DNA of 64,000 nt, taken from assembly GCA_949130485.1 (NCBI GenBank), contig OX422186.1, positions 1,095,313 to 1,159,312 on the forward strand, read 5' to 3'. Below, piece after piece: positions 59,494-64,000 of this stretch; the first letter of the stretch is position 1, and each line of letters starts with the position of its first letter. This DNA comes from Agelas oroides. Its lineage: Eukaryota; Porifera; Demospongiae; Agelasida; Agelasidae. A program made the translations under genes and the position numbers. The notes under the pieces are model-generated. The model was not told the DNA's origin and made no database searches. It was given only the letters and a program-made list of their open reading frames with translations.

Positions 59494-61449
59494 GGGTCAT
59501 GAGTCTGAGTCCCTGTTTACAACAATCATCACATAATTATATTTTTAAGGTACCGAATTCACTACCATCTTTGCATTGTTTTTGATAATAAAAATTCAGT
59601 AAGTAACTTTCGCAAACTCTTGTGTATCATTGGGTATATAGTTCGTTTTCTCTGCTGTATAATTAGAAATGGAATTGAATTGTCTGGAAGATCTATTGGA
59701 AGTGGACATGTGATTGATTGCAAGTGCATGATTGTGCAAATGAACAATCAGATGATTGGATACAATTTGTGACTTTAGAGGCTAGTGGGAGGAACTACTA
59801 CATTAAAGAAAATGTGACAACATGTCCAACTGATGTGTATTTAACCATATGAAACTGACAAGGAAGAGAAAAGAAGTGCATGAAAGGAGGGAGAAAATGA
59901 AGAATATATTGCAGAGCTAGAGCGTCTCAGGCATGAGCCAGTGTGTACTATCATTAGAATGGTAGATCTAATCTAGTAAAAAATTGAGTTCGGACCCAGT
60001 GGAAGCCAGATTATATATTTTCTACCACTGTATCAGAATAAGGATGGTACTTACATTGTTTAAGAGATGCAGCCATGCATTATATTGTCTTGGTCAGTTT
60101 GAAGTGACTGATGTTGGACTTGTTATTTCCAGAAAACAATTCCCAACATAATTATACACTGCAAAATTAATGAAGCAAAATTAAAAATATTTCTTTTGTA
60201 CATGTTAGCAGGGTTTATTTCTTACCATGTGACTGATTACAAATACCGAGACTCACTTGCAGTATCTGTAGTCATCTTGCATGAATTCACATGGTTTCTA
60301 TTGGTTATGTACCATCACAATTGATGTCTAAATAGAACAAAATCATCCCATGCAGTTACAAAAGAAGATCACAGATTTGCATATTCTTCTCCAACCAGTG
60401 TGTGCATGCGTACCTCAGCTAAGATTGCAGTCAGGCATGCACTCAGCTAAAATGCCCAAAACTTCAATATCTTCAACATCTTCTGCTGCAGGACTCATCT
60501 GCTTTGTGAATGAACACACTAACAATGCCTGCATGTGTATACCTCAAACACACAGTTAATTTCTGACTATGGTTGTAATGTTCAAACTTTATATAGTTGT
60601 GTTTTAACAGCTCGAGTGGATATCACACTTTGGTAGACAGCTAGTCTCAGTGAAATAAGAGCCAGCACATGTTTAACAGTCTGTCCAACTCAGTGTGATG
60701 GCTAGGATTATTCCCAAAAAGTTACCTTTTATTCGTTTTGTACACAATAAGTACAGGTTTTCCTAAACTTTGAGTCCAAGATTGTACATCACGTTCTCAG
60801 TTTGTACATACAACCTCACCGTGTGACAGTTAATAGCAAAACACCCATGTATACATGCTATATTATAAATGCATGAACTGCTTGCTATTGGCTACAACAT
60901 ATCATCCTTCTGGGACTACATATCCAAAATTGGTATCTTCCCATGCGATTATATAATTGCATGGGAAGATTATTTAATCAAGACTGTTTCACAAACTAAG
61001 GTTGTGTACAAGTGAGGCTCTCCTAATGCTTTGTTGCGTTGACATTCCACATCCTGGCGTAATGATCCTTCCTGGTGACCATAGGTTTTTTCATCTTGGT
61101 GTAATGATCCAATGTATCAACACTGTATCTTCCCAACGACAATTCTAGCGTCCCTAAGTTCAATGTTTTATTGTCTCAACATTTTTAGTACACAATATAC
61201 CATGTGAGTGTCCAGCCTTTCCTAAACATTGAGGCAGTTTGTCTACCTATGCATAACTGCTACCATGTGACTAAATCATCATTAAGCACACTCTCTATAC
61301 TGTTCCCAGATTTCCCTGTTTAAAAGTCATCCTTCTGGGACTAGCAGTACGTCTTTGAGAATAATCACTTACAGCTCTAAAAGGACCTTGTTCCTTAAAG
61401 AAACTATGCTTGTATAAGTCATTCCTCTGCTACACACAAGGTTCTTGTG
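59494..61449. other. spacer between D and the E region
   Basis: 3' flank of D (AATAAA at 59587-59592) closely similar to that after C, then diverged ectodomain scraps near 60485-60565 (GGACTCATCTGCTTTGTGAA, ACACACAGTTAATTTCTGAC), the hairpin at 60935-60970, and the conserved 5' flank from about 61121. Confidence 0.6.
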
Positions 61450-61551
61450 ATGCTTTGTTCAGCTGTTCTAACACTCCTAGTACTCATAGCTACTGTTCAT
61501 GAGTGCAGAGCTGCTCGTCACTACTATATAGAGCTAGGTCTCAAAACATGA
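61450..61551 (+). pseudogene. stub: promoter and signal peptide only
   Basis: The conserved 5' flank (TATA changed to CTCTAAAAGG near 61376) leads to ATG 61450 and a 33-codon frame MLCSAVLTLLVLIATVHECR that diverges after HYY and stops at 61549. This is a separate truncated copy 0.5 kb before copy E. Confidence 0.75.
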
Positions 61552-61874
61552 GATATTGTGTATAGATGGTCTGAGAAATGCAGCTATACATTGTCTTGGT
61601 CAGTGTGAAGTGACTTGTATTTGGACTGGTTATTCCCAGCAAGCAATACAGATGTGTACCTTTTTCAAAACATATGTATTGTTTTGTATGCAAGGTTGCT
61701 GCTAGCATCCCACAGTTTCAAATCTTTCTTTTGTGTAGGTCACTAAAGATTTGAATTCACAGTTCCACATCCTGTTTTAGATTTGTAAATGGGAATACTG
61801 ACAGTCACAAAACACACCCTTCATGTCACTGTTCTGGAATTCAGAACAAAACAAAACACATCATCCCATGTGCT

Positions 61875-61883
61875 TATAAAAGG
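61875..61883 (+). promoter_or_regulatory. TATA box of copy E
   Basis: TATAAAAGG, 63 bp before the first ATG (61938). The flank differs from that of A and B1, so copy E may be regulated differently. Confidence 0.6.
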
Positions 61884-61937
61884 AGAGTTGTTTGCACATC
61901 CTCCTCCGAAGACTGTGCTGCTACACATAAGGTTATC

Positions 61938-64000
61938 ATGATGCTTTGTTCGACTGTTCTACCACTCTTGGTGATCATAGCTACTGTTCATGAGTGCAGG
62001 GCTGCTCACCACTACTATGTGACAGCAACCAATGGCTCAGACTGCCCTCCGACCTTTCCCTGCCACCCTCTGAACTACTATGTGCAGAATGCTGCCTCAT
62101 ACTTTACTTCCAACACAGTGGTAGAGTTCCTCCCAGGACTGCATGAGCTCAACTACACTGGACATGTCTTTATTTTGCTTGCTAGAAATCTTACTTTGAT
62201 TGGCAGTCACTCTCATATGAACATATCCACAAGATGTAGTCACTCTGGCTCCATTGTGTTTTGTACAGACTATGCGGGGTTCTTCTTTGGGTTTATCAGT
62301 GGCTTGAACATTATGAATTTACACTTTGCCCACTGTGGTACTTCATTATTGCCTGACTCGTTCCCAAAACTGTCATTAATTGACACTGCATCCCTTATTG
62401 CTCTGGGCATGTTTCAGGTGCAGAATCTTGTCATTTCCAGGGTCACAATAGAGAAGAGCTATGGATTTGGACTGTTTGCATCAAACATTTGGAACAGATC
62501 AGTGATAACTGACAGCTGTTTTATCAGTAACAATGAGTATGTTGGCAAGTACCAACGCTGCATTGATCCTGAATATCCTGCAAGCTGTACTGGCGGAAAT
62601 TTCTGTCTGACATACTTGGACTTGCCCTTCCCAGGCATACCAGCCAATAACAGCCTAGAGATAAACAACTCAAAATTTCTGCGAGGGATTTCTACAATAC
62701 AGCCAGAACCACACTCAGGCTTTGCAGGTGGGTTAGAGATAGTGGTTGGTGTTTTGTTTGGTCATAACATTTACATCACCATCAACAACACAGTAGTGGC
62801 TGAAAACAGTGGGTTCATAGGAGGAAATGTGTTTATCAGTCTTCTGTTTGGTGTAGAACATGTTACGATCAGGTTTGACAGATGTCACATTCACTCTGGA
62901 AGCCAATGGTTTGACAAGGTTATATCTGCTACAGGACTCATATGTGGGGTTCATTTTGTGAATGAACATTCCAATGGAAACTCAATGCCCGTGCATATCT
63001 CAAACACAGAATTTGTTTCTAACTATGGTGGTGCAATGACGTTTAGTTTTGGTGGCAGAAGTAGTTGTGTTTGTAACAACTCTGCATATCAGATTTTGAT
63101 AGATAGTTGTGAATTCCGCAATAACTCAGCACAAATTGGATACTCTGGATTAGCTGTTGTGATGATATCTGATAAATTTAACGCCAGAGTTACTGTTCAA
63201 GAAGCTGTACTCAAAGTGAGGCTTGTAATTCAAAATTCAACCTTTCACCACAACTATAAGTTGCAAACAGTTTCTCCACAGAATGTTGATGTCATTTGGT
63301 TCTACCAGCTTCCAGAAGTTGAAATTATAAATTCCACATTTTACAGCAATACTGGGTCACGAACCATAATGATCTCTAAATCAAAGATCATCTTTCGAGG
63401 CCAGGTAGTATTTGAGAACAACACAAGCACCACAGATGGAGGAGCACTCCATCTTGATGAGAGCTCACTATTGTACTTTGAACCACACACACGGGTAATA
63501 TTCACAAGCAACAGAGCTTCACAACGAGGAGGAGCAATTTATGTAGATGACACAAAGATAGAAAGCAACGCTCAATTTTGTTTTTATGAGCTGGATGAGG
63601 TGCTGAAATATTCCCAGAAAAATATACAGCTTGTATTTGAGGGAAACGTTGCAAAAATAGCGGGAGATGCTCTATATGGTGGGCAAGTTGATAGATGTAA
63701 CTTGCTTCCAAATGGAATTCCACAAGGGCCATATTTTGTCAATAAAGTAGACCTCGTTGACAAGAACATGCGAGAATGGTTCTCAAATCCAGATGATGTG
63801 TTTAAATCACTCTTCAATTTCACAGACAAAGCTCGTTCACATTCACTAATATCCTCAGACCCGTTTCGAATAAGTTTCTGTAGCAATGAAAGTGAACCAG
63901 ACTTTGCTGTAGAACAGTCCATTCAGAAAGAGGCCTATCCGGGACAAATGTTTTATATAGAAGCTGTGGCAGTTGGTCAGTACAATGGAACAACACCAGG
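61938..64000 (+). CDS. copy E: beta-helix multi-pass membrane protein, open to the window edge
   Basis: I read this frame codon by codon from ATG 61938 to the window end (687 codons) and found no stop or frameshift. It begins MMLCSTVLPLLVIIATVHEC (signal peptide), HHYYVTATNGSDCPPTFPCH, then the beta-helix ectodomain (FENNTSTTDGGALHLDESS, ASQRGGAIYVDD) and the conserved block EPDFAVEQSIQKEAYPGQMF. It ends in the window within AVGQYNGTTPG, before the cysteine-rich and membrane parts. Ectodomain residues differ from copy A in many places (for example FQVQNL against WQVQNL, and a FIGGNVFISLLFGVEHVTIR block), while the flanks of that region agree closely. Its late ectodomain resembles copy D (TKIESN, LKYSQKNIQLVFEGNVAKI), suggesting recent exchange between D and E. 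Confidence 0.88.
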   Translation, partial: MMLCSTVLPLLVIIATVHECRAAHHYYVTATNGSDCPPTFPCHPLNYYVQNAASYFTSNTVVEFLPGLHELNYTGHVFILLARNLTLIGSHSHMNISTRCSHSGSIVFCTDYAGFFFGFISGLNIMNLHFAHCGTSLLPDSFPKLSLIDTASLIALGMFQVQNLVISRVTIEKSYGFGLFASNIWNRSVITDSCFISNNEYVGKYQRCIDPEYPASCTGGNFCLTYLDLPFPGIPANNSLEINNSKFLRGISTIQPEPHSGFAGGLEIVVGVLFGHNIYITINNTVVAENSGFIGGNVFISLLFGVEHVTIRFDRCHIHSGSQWFDKVISATGLICGVHFVNEHSNGNSMPVHISNTEFVSNYGGAMTFSFGGRSSCVCNNSAYQILIDSCEFRNNSAQIGYSGLAVVMISDKFNARVTVQEAVLKVRLVIQNSTFHHNYKLQTVSPQNVDVIWFYQLPEVEIINSTFYSNTGSRTIMISKSKIIFRGQVVFENNTSTTDGGALHLDESSLLYFEPHTRVIFTSNRASQRGGAIYVDDTKIESNAQFCFYELDEVLKYSQKNIQLVFEGNVAKIAGDALYGGQVDRCNLLPNGIPQGPYFVNKVDLVDKNMREWFSNPDDVFKSLFNFTDKARSHSLISSDPFRISFCSNESEPDFAVEQSIQKEAYPGQMFYIEAVAVGQYNGTTP

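Overview
The window is nuclear DNA of an animal, most likely an early-branching marine invertebrate and plausibly a sponge. The genes have phase-consistent introns, the orthologues are metazoan (TRAM, adrenodoxin reductase, NUDT1, a ZMYND8/11-type PHD-bromodomain protein), simple-sequence DNA is very dense, and there are many small foldback elements, a hAT transposon and hammerhead-bearing repeats. The species cannot be fixed from the sequence; 'sponge' is inference, resting partly on my unverified recollection of similar uncharacterised proteins in sponge proteomes. Splice models were built by eye from splice sites, reading phase and family homology. Layout: (1) 0.8-8.1 kb, minus strand: a ZMYND8-like chromatin reader, 5 exons recognised, running off the left edge. 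A plus-strand GH16 beta-glucanase pseudogene lies inside its 3.3-kb intron. (2) 8.2-11.9 kb: gene-poor, with a 388-bp MITE and 148-bp direct repeats. (3) 11.9-20.6 kb, plus: a complete 12-exon TRAM gene (ER translocon protein) whose introns are filled with microsatellites, an ~880-bp CCCT tract and a 33-bp minisatellite. (4) 22.8-32.1 kb, plus: a complete 14-exon mitochondrial adrenodoxin reductase gene (FDXR). (5) 32.1-34.6 kb: gene-free, with a hammerhead ribozyme whose core is intact. (6) 34.6-40.0 kb, minus: a 3-exon NUDT1/MTH1 gene. The intron that splits its Nudix box carries a structurally complete hAT transposon (3,065 bp, 14-bp perfect TIRs, 8-bp perfect target duplication, one open transposase frame). 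(7) 41.7-64 kb, plus: a tandem array of large single-exon genes and relics of one family. The protein has a signal peptide, a right-handed beta-helix-like ectodomain, a cysteine-rich juxtamembrane region, about 8 membrane helices and a short tail with a YINM motif. Copy A is intact (1,268 aa). Copy E is intact as far as it is seen and runs off the right edge. Five further copies are broken or truncated. The membrane half is almost identical between copies while the ectodomain differs. This array is the most interesting system in the window and I know of no function for it. The housekeeping genes (TRAM, FDXR, NUDT1, ZMYND8-like) show no functional linkage to each other or to the array.
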